A stretch of DNA of 64,000 nt. It comes from SB25 sp029560875 (GTDB lineage Bacteria > Bacteroidota > Bacteroidia > Bacteroidales > Tenuifilaceae). How positions within the stretch are numbered: position 1 is the stretch's first letter; each line of letters begins with the position of its first letter. The translations under genes were made by a program, and so were the position numbers. The stretch is from positions 12,655 through 76,654 of the forward strand of contig DAOOPM010000019.1 in the NCBI GenBank assembly GCA_035388225.1. The letters are read 5' to 3'. Positions 26,712 to 35,873 of this stretch are shown here, piece after piece. A model generated the notes under the pieces. The model was not told the origin of the DNA. It did no database searches and saw nothing but the letters and a program-made list of their open reading frames with translations.

Positions 26712-29059
26712 ATAGAATCTGGTGGCGATAAGTGCTTCCTAAGGATATTGAATAAGTCCAATCTGCTTATAGGTTTGGTAATAAAATCGTTGCATCCTGC
26801 CTCTATGCTCAAATTTACCTTGACACCAGAGCTGTATGCAGTTTGGGCAACAATGATAACATTGGAGTTGCTTAAACGAATTTCTCGGGTAATTTCAATA
26901 CCATCCATATCGGTAAGTCTAAGGTCCATAAACACAAGGTCAATATTCGGAGTGGAATTAAAGGTTGTTATGGCCTCTTCTCCGGTTTTGGAATGGATTA
27001 TTTTACAGCCAGTCTCTTCTAGCATTTTTGATAGAAGCAGATAGTTAGATTGAATGTCTTCTACGATTTGAATTGTTTTATCCTTTAGTTGAGGTGGATC
27101 TTGCTGTAAATAGTATGGAGTTTGCTTGGTAATTGTGCTTCGAGCTCCTACAGGTGTGATTGGTATTGTAAAGTTTATAGTTGTTCCAGCGCCCTCGGTC
27201 GTTTCAATCCATATTTTTCCATTCATAATTTCAATAAGCCTTTTGGTAATGGGTAATCCTAGACCCAAACTATTTTGGGGGCTTTCTGAATTATTGTTAA
27301 ATGGTTGGAATATGGTATTAAGGTTTTTATTATCAATACCAGGGCCGCTATCCTGTATCCATAGGTGTAAACTCGATGAACTTTTCTTTTTACAGCCAAT
27401 CTCAATATAACCTTTTGTAGTGAATTTAACAGAGTTGTTGATAAGCCGCCAAAATACACTTTTAAGGATGTTTCTGTCCGATAATATGTCAAAATTAATC
27501 TCTTCCTCGTCAATAGATGTTTTGATGGTTATGTGTTCTTTGTCAAAAAGTTTTAGTTCGTTTAGAGTTATAATATGTAGTGTGTTAAAGAAGTCGTATA
27601 GGTTTATTCTTTGGTATGTTAACTTGTATTGTTCCGATTCCAGTTTGGATAAGTCAATTAAGTTGTCAATTTGATATTGAAGTGTTTTACTACTTTTTGC
27701 GATTTCTTTGGTGTATTGCTTGGTTTGTTCTTGTTTCAGACGGGGAGCCGATAAAAGTTCGCAGTAACCTAAGATATTGTTTAACGGGGAACGAATTTCA
27801 AACGAGAGGTTTGAAATTAGGGAATCACTAAAATGTTCAAGTTCGTTCGCTTTTTTATTTAAATCATCGAGTGAATATTTCAATGAGGATATTTCAAGTT
27901 CTTGCTGTTCTATTTTTTGTTGTAGATTTGATATGGTATGCTCATTATGTTTTTTTTGCCTTTTAATTAATTTAATATGGAAAAAAATAAACAGGAGTAT
28001 AGCCAAAACTACTAGCCCACTTATTAAAGAGTATTTGTAGAAGGGAATATTACTATTTTCTTTTTCTTTGTAAATAAATCCATCAATACTTCTTGTGGTT
28101 TGTATAATTCCTGATTGCTTGAGAATTTCGGTCATATGCAGCCATCGTCCTTTGTTGGAGTGCCCAATGTTTATAAAGTCGGGTTGAATGAATTTTTTAA
28201 CCTGAGCTGCCTCAAAAAGTAGGTGATCCAACGTTTTTGTTGATTTGTATTTTGTCTGAATAAGTTGGGCAATTTCATTTTCGTTTTTAAGGGCATAATC
28301 CCAGCCTTGTATGGTGGCTTCAATGAATTTGTCTACTTTGGCCTTGTGTTTTCGGAGATACGATTGAGAAGTAAACAAGCATTCCGCATAAAAATCTATT
28401 CCATAATTTTTCGGTAAAATTATTTTATAGGGAATTCCAAATCTATCTAAAAAGTATGGTTCATTGCATTGGTAAATTGCCGTTGCATCAACTTTAGAGT
28501 TTAATAAGTTATTAAGCGAAAGTGTTGATTGTTGGATGTTTACCTGGGATGATTTAATGCCCTCAATAAATAGCATTGCAAGTATTTCATTTGACCCTCC
28601 ATTGTTATTTAACTCTATGGTTTTTCCAACAAAATCTTGTGGGGTGTTAATCTCGGAATCACCTCTTACCGCAAGAGCCACAGGGCTATTTTGAAATATT
28701 GGAATGAGTGCAATAAGAGGCTCGCCTTGCATATACCTTACTAATAGTTCAGAGTTGGCAACTCCTAAATCTGCTCTTCCGGCAATAACCTCGTCAATTG
28801 AATTTATGTTGTTGGAGTTTAAATCTCTTAGTTCAACATCTAGTCCTGCTTCTTTATAGTACCCATTTTCTAGTGCTGCATAGTAGCCTGCAAATTGAAA
28901 TTGATGCTTCCATTGCAGTTGAACTACAATTTTATCTCCACTTTTTGCAACCAGTAATTGAGAAAATAACGTGAAGAACAAAGTTATTGCCATTACGAAA
29001 AAAAAATTAGTTTTCTTTTCGTTAAGGGTTGTGTGGCTAAGAACAATATTCTTTTTCAT
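26708..29059 (-). CDS. THI5/NMT1-like periplasmic sensor fused to hybrid histidine kinase lacking the phospho-His
   Basis: 783 residues. N-terminal helix (about 18-38); THI5/NMT1-like solute-binding domain (about 43-310; QLQWKHQFQFAGYYAALENG, family of pyrimidine/thiamine-precursor and nitrate/taurine binders); membrane helix (342-361); coiled coil (365-405); HisKA-like segment (about 408-475); HATPase with intact N-box NNSVKFT, DSGPGID and GLGLPIT; C-terminal receiver with E667/D668, D712, T740 and K762. The H-box reads SNLSFEIRSPL: F420 (codon TTT at 27800-27802) replaces the phospho-accepting histidine. It may be ATP-binding but not autophosphorylating, or receive phosphate from elsewhere. 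Ligand unknown. Confidence 0.9.
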   Translation of the reverse strand: MKKNIVLSHTTLNEKKTNFFFVMAITLFFTLFSQLLVAKSGDKIVVQLQWKHQFQFAGYYAALENGYYKEAGLDVELRDLNSNNINSIDEVIAGRADLGVANSELLVRYMQGEPLIALIPIFQNSPVALAVRGDSEINTPQDFVGKTIELNNNGGSNEILAMLFIEGIKSSQVNIQQSTLSLNNLLNSKVDATAIYQCNEPYFLDRFGIPYKIILPKNYGIDFYAECLFTSQSYLRKHKAKVDKFIEATIQGWDYALKNENEIAQLIQTKYKSTKTLDHLLFEAAQVKKFIQPDFINIGHSNKGRWLHMTEILKQSGIIQTTRSIDGFIYKEKENSNIPFYKYSLISGLVVLAILLFIFFHIKLIKRQKKHNEHTISNLQQKIEQQELEISSLKYSLDDLNKKANELEHFSDSLISNLSFEIRSPLNNILGYCELLSAPRLKQEQTKQYTKEIAKSSKTLQYQIDNLIDLSKLESEQYKLTYQRINLYDFFNTLHIITLNELKLFDKEHITIKTSIDEEEINFDILSDRNILKSVFWRLINNSVKFTTKGYIEIGCKKKSSSSLHLWIQDSGPGIDNKNLNTIFQPFNNNSESPQNSLGLGLPITKRLIEIMNGKIWIETTEGAGTTINFTIPITPVGARSTITKQTPYYLQQDPPQLKDKTIQIVEDIQSNYLLLSKMLEETGCKIIHSKTGEEAITTFNSTPNIDLVFMDLRLTDMDGIEITREIRLSNSNVIIVAQTAYSSGVKVNLSIEAGCNDFITKPISRLDLFNILRKHLSPPDSI

Positions 29060-29180
29060 TGGTTTATATTTCTCAAAGCACTTTTTCTGTATTTTAAAGT
29101 TACAAATTTTAATTGGGTTCGAGTTTATTTTATAAAATTGTTTTCTAAATTTTTGTTAATACACTAATCGGTATGTAATT

Positions 29181-29951
29181 ATGAGTAGGAATATATTGTT
29201 ATTATCACCGTCAAAAACTTTGTCGATATTGGAGAATAGTAATTGCGATATGTTTACTATTCCTGCTTTTATTGAAAAATCAAAGAGAATTGTTAGTCAA
29301 ATAAAATTGTTGTCGCATAACGATTTAGAAAAAATGTATGATGCTAGTACTAAAATTGCATTTTTAAATTGGCAACGCTATCAGGAATGGATGTTGCCGT
29401 TTAATTTGAATAATAGTAGGCAATCGATACTTTATTTTAACGGTGATGTTTACGAAGGGTTGAATGCAGTCGACTTTGATTCATCGGATTTCCTGTATGC
29501 TCAAAATTACCTCAGAATTATTTCGGGGTTGTATGGATTACTTCGTCCGTTGGATTTAATTCAACCTTACAGGCTCGAAATGGGGGCGCTTTTTAAAGTT
29601 GATAATCAAATGTCGCTTTACAGTTATTGGAGCCAAAGTATAACAGATTCTTTAGCAGAAGAGCTAGGGAAGGACGGAAGTATTATTAATTTGGCTTCCA
29701 ATGAGTACTTTAAGGTTATTGATAAGAAGTTGGAGGATAAAGTACTTCATATTGAGTTTAGAGAGAATAAACCCGAAGGATTAAAGGTAATTCCTATACT
29801 ATCAAAACGAGCACGTGGTTTAATGGCTCGTTTTGCAGTAAAGAATAAAATTGTAAATGTAGACGACCTGAAACTTTTCGATTACGAGAATTATATGTTC
29901 TATGAGCCATTGTCAACATCGAATAAGTGGGTTTTTATTCGACGAACATAG
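29181..29951 (+). CDS. yaaA: YaaA family peroxide-stress protein (DUF328)
   Basis: 256 residues, matching the family throughout: N-terminal LLLSPSKTL, central FNGDVYEGLNAVDF, the hallmark SGLYGLLRPLDLIQPYRLEMG-type segment near residue 112, and NLASNEYFKVI. In E. coli YaaA binds DNA and limits free iron during peroxide stress. The last 17 bases overlap the 3' end of the opposing OstA-like gene. No partner gene is suggested. Confidence 0.95.
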   Translation: MSRNILLLSPSKTLSILENSNCDMFTIPAFIEKSKRIVSQIKLLSHNDLEKMYDASTKIAFLNWQRYQEWMLPFNLNNSRQSILYFNGDVYEGLNAVDFDSSDFLYAQNYLRIISGLYGLLRPLDLIQPYRLEMGALFKVDNQMSLYSYWSQSITDSLAEELGKDGSIINLASNEYFKVIDKKLEDKVLHIEFRENKPEGLKVIPILSKRARGLMARFAVKNKIVNVDDLKLFDYENYMFYEPLSTSNKWVFIRRT

Positions 29952-31587
29952 CCTCATTATCTTTTAATTCTATACTTTTATTTTCAATTAAAGTTTTCTC
30001 TAGTTTACGCGTAGAGCTTACTTTACCTTTCTCCTCTGGGAAAAGGATTAGGGTTATGGGTATAATTGAGAATTTATTACTAGGACGAATACTTTCGAGC
30101 CACTTAAAACCCTTAAGGTTTATTTCCTCGATATCAATTTTTGAGATAGGATGGAAGTTGGATATTGGTTTTTCCAAAAAAGTAATCTTTGAAGGACTGT
30201 TATTCTTGATCTTTATGGAAATGTTTGAGCATTCGGCTTGGTTTACCATCGTTATGGTATCTTTTTCCTTTACAAAGTAAACTGCTTGTCCATTTCCCTT
30301 AACATCAACTTTATTTAGTTTGCCGTCAAGAAATCTTGCAAAAATTGTTTTGCCCTGCATTTGGTTGAAATACAAATCTGTTTCTTTTGATATCATAAAC
30401 GCAGAACCAATAAAATCAACCTGACGAAGCGATTGTTGCTGAGAGAAAATTACAATTTCATTAGCAGACATTTGGTTTGTTTGATTCCACAAAACAGGTT
30501 CAACATACATTTTTAGCGTTGAATCTGTACTGTTGTATATCATTGAGTCGCATTTTCCTTGTATATCGCTTCGAAAAAACTTGACATTGCCCAGTGCTTT
30601 TAAAAGTTTGTAGGTAGAATCCTTATTAGTTACAGTATCTTTTTTTAGTGTGCGCAGAAAAAGTTTATCAGATCGAAGGAATAGCGTATCTTCTTTGTCA
30701 ATCATCATTGCATAAGGGTTTTCTGTAACTTCCGCTTCCTGAGTTTTTTCCCAGTAACTTCCTTTGTCACCGTAAATGTATGTTCTGTTTACAGTATCAA
30801 TTACAACGATATTTTTGCTGGCTTTGGCAAATCCATTTTGTTTGTCGTAGAAAATGTCCTCACCAAACATTTTGTATGTGTCGCTTATGATGTAGGCATT
30901 TTTCTGTAAGCTCGATTGATTTAAGTCTCTATTATGCCAACCCTTCTCACAGTATGCATAATTATCCTTATTGTATATGTTAGTAGGACCAAAGAACGAG
31001 GCAATCTTGTTGTTGGTATTGTACTCCAGTGAGTCAGTAAAAATATCACCATCGGTATTATTCATTACAACATTACCTGCAAAGGCTATTTTCTTTTCAT
31101 TTCTAAAGTAATAACCTTTTTGGCTGGTTAATTTAGAGTCCTTAGTGGTTATTACTCCGCCGGTTGTATAGTAGGCGTAATTTGTTTTTGAGTTGAAATA
31201 CAGGATATTCGTAACTAGCGTAGCATCGTCATCGACTAAACGCACCTCTTTTCCGGTTAGCTCACCTATAGATGTTTTTCCATCGAAATGCAACACATCT
31301 CCGTAAAGTTTTGATGATTCCTGGGATACAACAACATTTCTGTAGGCATCAAACCAGTTCTCCTCTTTATGCATATAAGCGCTATCGCAGGTGATAGTTG
31401 TGTTCTCATATTCGAACACAACATCACCTATATAACGAATAATAAGTTGATCATTTACTTTGAGGCTTTTCATACTATTAGCCCCTTTTAGCTTTATAAC
31501 ACTTTTGCTTTGGGCTAAACCATTTGTTAAGCCTATAAGCAAAACAAAAACAACGAGGCTAATGGATGATCTTGTCTGTAAAATCAT
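29935..31587 (-). CDS. OstA-like outer-membrane biogenesis protein
   Basis: 550 residues with a signal peptide (about 1-25). The body is the LptA/OstA N-terminal beta-jellyroll repeated over several turns (FEYENTTITCDSAYMH; LYGDVLHFDG; FAGNVVMNNTDGDIFTDSLEY), the fold that bridges lipopolysaccharide transport to the outer membrane. No C-terminal barrel is present, so it is not full LptD. It starts 7 bases after the upstream SurA-like gene stop and ends the foldase operon, which supports a role in outer-membrane assembly. The 3' end overlaps yaaA by 17 bases. Confidence 0.88.
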   Translation of the reverse strand: MILQTRSSISLVVFVLLIGLTNGLAQSKSVIKLKGANSMKSLKVNDQLIIRYIGDVVFEYENTTITCDSAYMHKEENWFDAYRNVVVSQESSKLYGDVLHFDGKTSIGELTGKEVRLVDDDATLVTNILYFNSKTNYAYYTTGGVITTKDSKLTSQKGYYFRNEKKIAFAGNVVMNNTDGDIFTDSLEYNTNNKIASFFGPTNIYNKDNYAYCEKGWHNRDLNQSSLQKNAYIISDTYKMFGEDIFYDKQNGFAKASKNIVVIDTVNRTYIYGDKGSYWEKTQEAEVTENPYAMMIDKEDTLFLRSDKLFLRTLKKDTVTNKDSTYKLLKALGNVKFFRSDIQGKCDSMIYNSTDSTLKMYVEPVLWNQTNQMSANEIVIFSQQQSLRQVDFIGSAFMISKETDLYFNQMQGKTIFARFLDGKLNKVDVKGNGQAVYFVKEKDTITMVNQAECSNISIKIKNNSPSKITFLEKPISNFHPISKIDIEEINLKGFKWLESIRPSNKFSIIPITLILFPEEKGKVSSTRKLEKTLIENKSIELKDNEAMFVE

Positions 31588-31594
31588 TCCTAAT

Positions 31595-32941
31595 CTACTT
31601 TATCCAACCTTTTGACTCAAACGTACAATTCTTAAATGAGGGGTCAATTCTAATAAATGTTACTCTTTGTTTTTTCTCAATCCACTCTTTTAGTATGTCT
31701 GATTCCATACTTTGTTTTGCAAGACCTTGTATTACATCATAATCATCCTTGATATTCGCAGTATGAGCCTTTACAATGCGCTTAATCTTAACTATTTTAA
31801 ATACAACATTCGCGTGTTCGTCACGCGATTCAAATGGGGTACTCATTTCATCCACCTTAAGGTCTCTAATTACATAAAAGTCTGAAGGTTGTAGGTGCTC
31901 TTTTTCAAAAAGAGAAGTGTTGGTGTAAGGATTAATAACAAGACCTCCATTTAGGTTCGACTTTTTATCCTCGGAAAACCTCATGGCTGCATGCTCAAAT
32001 TTGATACTATCGGATTTAATAAGTGTTGAAATGCTATCTAACTTAGCAATTGCTTGAGCTGTCATATCTGAGGAGAATTGGGGTTTCATTAGAATGTGAC
32101 GAACGTTTACCTTGTCGCCCTTGCTTTCGATCATCTGAATAATGTGAAATCCATACTCGGTTTCAACAATTTGGCTGACTTGGCCTTCTTTTAAACCAAA
32201 AGCAACATCGGCGAATGCTTTCACCAACTCATCCCTCGACCTGAATCCTAGTTCTCCTCCACGAATTGCAGATGCTCTATCTTCGGAATATGCTACAGCC
32301 AGAGTCGAAAAACGTTCACCTTTAAGAATACGCTCACGAATTTCTAGCAATTTTTCTTTAACTTGGAATTTCGCTTCAGCAGAAGATGGAGGGAATATCA
32401 TTATTTGTTGCAATTCGTATTGCTCAGGTATTTTGGGCAAACTATCAGGAAGGGTGTTTTTGTAAAAACTCTTCACTTCCGAAGGGGTGATTTTTACTTT
32501 GTCAACAATCTTCTGGCGCATTTGCTGCGATAACTGTTGTTCCTCGATAACTTCTCTTAAATCGTCTTTTATTTCATACATTGGCTTGTTAAAGTAATTT
32601 TCCAATGCTTTCTCTGAACCTATCTGGTCGATGAAATATTTTAATCTTCTATCAATCTCGGATTCAATAGAGGCTTGATTAACTTCAATACTATCGATTT
32701 TTGATTGGTTAACTAGAAGTTTATGGGTTAGCATCTGCTCAAGGAGTTGGCATTTGTCATTATTGCCAGTTAAAGCGCCTTGCATTTTCATGCGCAACAT
32801 CTCTTGTTCAATATCCGAAAGAAGAATTCTTTCCCCACCAACAACTGCTACAACTTGGTCAATTACATTTTGCGATTTTAAATATCCATTAGTTGTGGAA
32901 ATGGATACTAATAGAATTACTAAGAAACGATAAAATCTCAT
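31595..32941 (-). CDS. SurA-like periplasmic peptidyl-prolyl isomerase with two parvulin domains
   Basis: 448 residues: signal peptide, SurA-type N-terminal chaperone region (DQVVAVVGGERILLSDIEQEM near residue 29), and two PpiC/parvulin domains (about 175-270 with GGELGFRSRDELV and YGFHIIQM; second from VNVRHILMKP, about 278-380). It chaperones unfolded outer-membrane proteins in the periplasm. Third in a four-gene operon with two other foldase-like genes and the OstA-like gene. The domain order matches E. coli SurA, though orthology versus paralogy is not resolved. Confidence 0.9.
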   Translation of the reverse strand: MRFYRFLVILLVSISTTNGYLKSQNVIDQVVAVVGGERILLSDIEQEMLRMKMQGALTGNNDKCQLLEQMLTHKLLVNQSKIDSIEVNQASIESEIDRRLKYFIDQIGSEKALENYFNKPMYEIKDDLREVIEEQQLSQQMRQKIVDKVKITPSEVKSFYKNTLPDSLPKIPEQYELQQIMIFPPSSAEAKFQVKEKLLEIRERILKGERFSTLAVAYSEDRASAIRGGELGFRSRDELVKAFADVAFGLKEGQVSQIVETEYGFHIIQMIESKGDKVNVRHILMKPQFSSDMTAQAIAKLDSISTLIKSDSIKFEHAAMRFSEDKKSNLNGGLVINPYTNTSLFEKEHLQPSDFYVIRDLKVDEMSTPFESRDEHANVVFKIVKIKRIVKAHTANIKDDYDVIQGLAKQSMESDILKEWIEKKQRVTFIRIDPSFKNCTFESKGWIK

Positions 32942-32973
32942 TGGTTCAATAATATTAGTTTAGAACTGTCTGT

Positions 32974-33840
32974 TTAGTATTTAAATATTTGAAAATTATT
33001 CTTGTCCTGTTCGCGGTTATATAAACTTTGTTGCAGGTCAATAATTAGTTTTTGCTTTCTGGAGTTTAGAACAATTTGCTTAATGTTTTCAGTTACATAC
33101 TCGAATGGGGCAATTGAACCCTTGAACAGTACGCTTCTGAAGTTTACTAAATACACATAGTCCCCATCTTCCATTTCAATCTGTTTCTGTTTACTTAGCG
33201 TTTCGTCAGTATTTTGGATTGGGTATGGGAGTTCCCTTAGAATAAAAGGTAATGATATCCACTTATCACCAAAGTAATCGTATTTGATTGATGCTTGGTA
33301 GGCTAGGTTGTCAAGTTGTTTTATATCATCATCCCTAGTTGATTTATATAGTTCCTTAATTTTCTGGATTTGGGGTGCTTCTTTTCTAAGTTTGATGTAA
33401 AGTGCCTTTACTATTGTTTCGTCCAGTACAAAGTTATCTTTGTGTTCGTTGTAGTATTGCTCTAATTCAGTAAATTTGACTGAAGTGTCCATTTTTTGAT
33501 TTATGTACTCCTGTTCGTACTTGAATATTAGCAAGGAAGTCCTGTAATCCTCAAGTTGACGGGCAACATTTTTCTGCGAGTCGCTTAGGTTTTGTTCGGC
33601 CATTCTTAAAAGTAACTGGGTTTGTATCCACTTCTCAATGTAAGCCTTGGTTATCAGAGCACTATCCTCCTTGGTTACCCCTTTTAGAAAAAGATTCTCG
33701 ATATCTGTGGAGTAAAGGTATTTGTCGTATACCCTTGCAATAGGTTTAGGCTTATCCTTGGTGTTCATGCAAGATGTTAGGATAATGCCAAATACAATCA
33801 GAGTGATATACTTTGTTAATGATGCTTTCATAAAAGCCAT
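32974..33840 (-). CDS. SurA/PrsA-like lipoprotein without a parvulin domain
   Basis: 288 residues with a lipoprotein signal: hydrophobic stretch then LTSC, the cysteine being near residue 24. A SurA-type N-terminal helical region follows (KAYIEKWIQTQLLLRMAEQ; ARQLEDYRTSLLIFKYEQE). The expected parvulin core (RHIL, GGELG, FGFHII) is absent. Instead there is a diverged middle (about 120-215) and a helical tail. It sits between two genuine parvulin genes, 7 bases after the first, and so is probably an anchored, chaperone-only member of the same folding pathway. Confidence 0.8.
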   Translation of the reverse strand: MAFMKASLTKYITLIVFGIILTSCMNTKDKPKPIARVYDKYLYSTDIENLFLKGVTKEDSALITKAYIEKWIQTQLLLRMAEQNLSDSQKNVARQLEDYRTSLLIFKYEQEYINQKMDTSVKFTELEQYYNEHKDNFVLDETIVKALYIKLRKEAPQIQKIKELYKSTRDDDIKQLDNLAYQASIKYDYFGDKWISLPFILRELPYPIQNTDETLSKQKQIEMEDGDYVYLVNFRSVLFKGSIAPFEYVTENIKQIVLNSRKQKLIIDLQQSLYNREQDKNNFQIFKY

Positions 33841-33846
33841 TTATGT

Positions 33847-35814
33847 TTATTTTACTGATTCAACCAATTCGGTAAATACTTCATCGCTAACCTTAACAGG
33901 AAATTTTGCCTTTAAAGTATCAATCCATTCAGATTCTAGGGTTTCTTGGTAATCTGCAATAACTTGTCCACGGCAATCGTCGAGCATTTTCTGGTCGCCA
34001 GTAGTTGTTGCTAAAATTTCAGTAACAAGTATTGAGCCATCTTTATCGGTTGTAACATTAATCCCGTTTTTCCAAGTTTTGAAATTTAAAACATCAGGGA
34101 AGTCGGTGTTGGCGGATTTTTCTTCAACTGTAATCACTTCTCCTTTTTTGTTGAATTTTTCAATGTAATCTTTTGGGTTGATATTATTGCTTTTTCGTTT
34201 GGCTAAGCCACTAACAAATTTCTCTTTAATTTTGGCGTTCTTCAATGTGTAAACGGCATAGTGAACACGCTCGCCCCAGGTGTATTGGTTTTTGTGTGTG
34301 TCGTAATAATTGGCAATGCCTATGCTGTCGGAACTTTTTTGCCATACCATTTGGTTCGTAATTTCAAAAAGTAACATACCCTCAAGGTATTCCTTGGAGA
34401 GTTGTTTAAATTCTGGATGTTTCTCTGGTAAACGATTTTCTTCAAATTCAAGGATTATTCTATTAATCCACTCGCCGTAGGCTACCTTAATAAAACCTTT
34501 TAATGTGTTTTGGCCAATAAAACGTTGATTAGCCTCCATAAAACTTGCAAAATTGGAAATTCTATAACTACCACCGGTGAATTCAAAAATGACAGCATTA
34601 TCCTTAACCGTTTTGGCCTTCCATTCGCCACGGTATAATGATGAATCTAACAGTTCTGTAATAACTTTCAGTTTTGCAGTATCCTCCTTGAAGTTGTATT
34701 CCTTCTTAATTTTCTTGATAAAGGACTCTCGCGATTTTTGATTCCTAGAATCGCGTGCAACATTTGATTTTATCTCAGGTAGCATTTCCTCCTTGGTTCC
34801 AACCATCTTTCTTCCAAGACGCTTTACTATATGCCAACCAAATGTGCTTTGGAATGGTTCAGATATTTGTCCGTCTGCTGATAAGCCGAATGCCACGCGT
34901 TCAAACTCTGGGATAATTTGACCAGAACTTAGCCATGGTAATTCGCCTCCATTCTTAGCTGTGCTTGGGTCTTGTGATTCTTCCTTGGCAATAGTTGCAA
35001 AGTCGGTACCTGCTTTTAGTTTATCGCTAATTTCAACAATTTTTTTACGGGCATTCTCTGCATCTTGTGGGTTAGCGTTAGGTTGAACGCGAATCATTAT
35101 ATGCGCAACCTTAACTTGCCCTTGGGCTGGGCGCTTGCCGTGAACTTTAATTATATGATACCCGAAGCGTGTACGAACTGGTTTCGAAATTGAATCAATA
35201 GGTGTATTGTATGCCGCAGTCTCGAATGGATATACCATTTGGAATGCAGTGAAATAACCCAAGTATCCACTGTTGCGTGCAACAGAAGGGTCGTTACTTG
35301 TTGAAAGTGCCACCGCGCCAAACTGTTCACCTTTCAGTATTCTGGTGCGAGCCTCTAAAGCCTTTTTGTAGAGTAGTAAAGTATCCGCAGGTGATGCATT
35401 CTCTGGAACATTAATAAGTATATGGCTAGCGCTTACCTCGTACTGCATTCTTTCATAGGCCTCGTTGAGCAGTTGCTCATCGCTCGCAGCATCGGTTAAG
35501 TAAGGTTGTGCTAATTGCTTAATATATCCTTGGTACTCTGAAATGAAAGCCGATGATGTATCAATTTTAGCTTCCTTGGCTGCTTGTACCTTCAATTTGA
35601 AGTTGATGAAAAGTTTAAGGTAGTCTTCCAATACAGCCTTATCAATAGATGTGCCTGATACGTTGTTTTTTAAGTAGATGCTTTTAAATTCATCAACAGT
35701 TACAGGATTATCGGCAATTGTAAGTAGTACTTTTTGTGATAGTGGTTGCGAAATTGCAATATTACACGCCAACGCAGTGATTGCAACAACAATAATACCT
35801 TTTACACGTCTCAT
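33847..35814 (-). CDS. Periplasmic peptidyl-prolyl isomerase, PpiC type, two parvulin domains
   Basis: About 655 residues from the ATG at 35814 (an in-frame TTG 21 bases upstream would add MYLKFVR before the signal peptide). Signal peptide, N-terminal helical region, then tandem parvulin domains (about 120-215 starting SASHILINV with YFTAFQMVYPFE, and 225-325 starting KVAHIMIRV with GGELPWLSSG). A long C-terminal helical chaperone region (about 330-655) follows. First gene of the foldase/OstA operon. It acts in the periplasm on outer-membrane or secreted proteins. Confidence 0.9.
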   Translation of the reverse strand: MRRVKGIIVVAITALACNIAISQPLSQKVLLTIADNPVTVDEFKSIYLKNNVSGTSIDKAVLEDYLKLFINFKLKVQAAKEAKIDTSSAFISEYQGYIKQLAQPYLTDAASDEQLLNEAYERMQYEVSASHILINVPENASPADTLLLYKKALEARTRILKGEQFGAVALSTSNDPSVARNSGYLGYFTAFQMVYPFETAAYNTPIDSISKPVRTRFGYHIIKVHGKRPAQGQVKVAHIMIRVQPNANPQDAENARKKIVEISDKLKAGTDFATIAKEESQDPSTAKNGGELPWLSSGQIIPEFERVAFGLSADGQISEPFQSTFGWHIVKRLGRKMVGTKEEMLPEIKSNVARDSRNQKSRESFIKKIKKEYNFKEDTAKLKVITELLDSSLYRGEWKAKTVKDNAVIFEFTGGSYRISNFASFMEANQRFIGQNTLKGFIKVAYGEWINRIILEFEENRLPEKHPEFKQLSKEYLEGMLLFEITNQMVWQKSSDSIGIANYYDTHKNQYTWGERVHYAVYTLKNAKIKEKFVSGLAKRKSNNINPKDYIEKFNKKGEVITVEEKSANTDFPDVLNFKTWKNGINVTTDKDGSILVTEILATTTGDQKMLDDCRGQVIADYQETLESEWIDTLKAKFPVKVSDEVFTELVESVK

Positions 35815-35873
35815 TCTTACAAATTTTAAATACAACTTAATGGGTTAAATATGTAATTAGTTTTGTTTAAATG

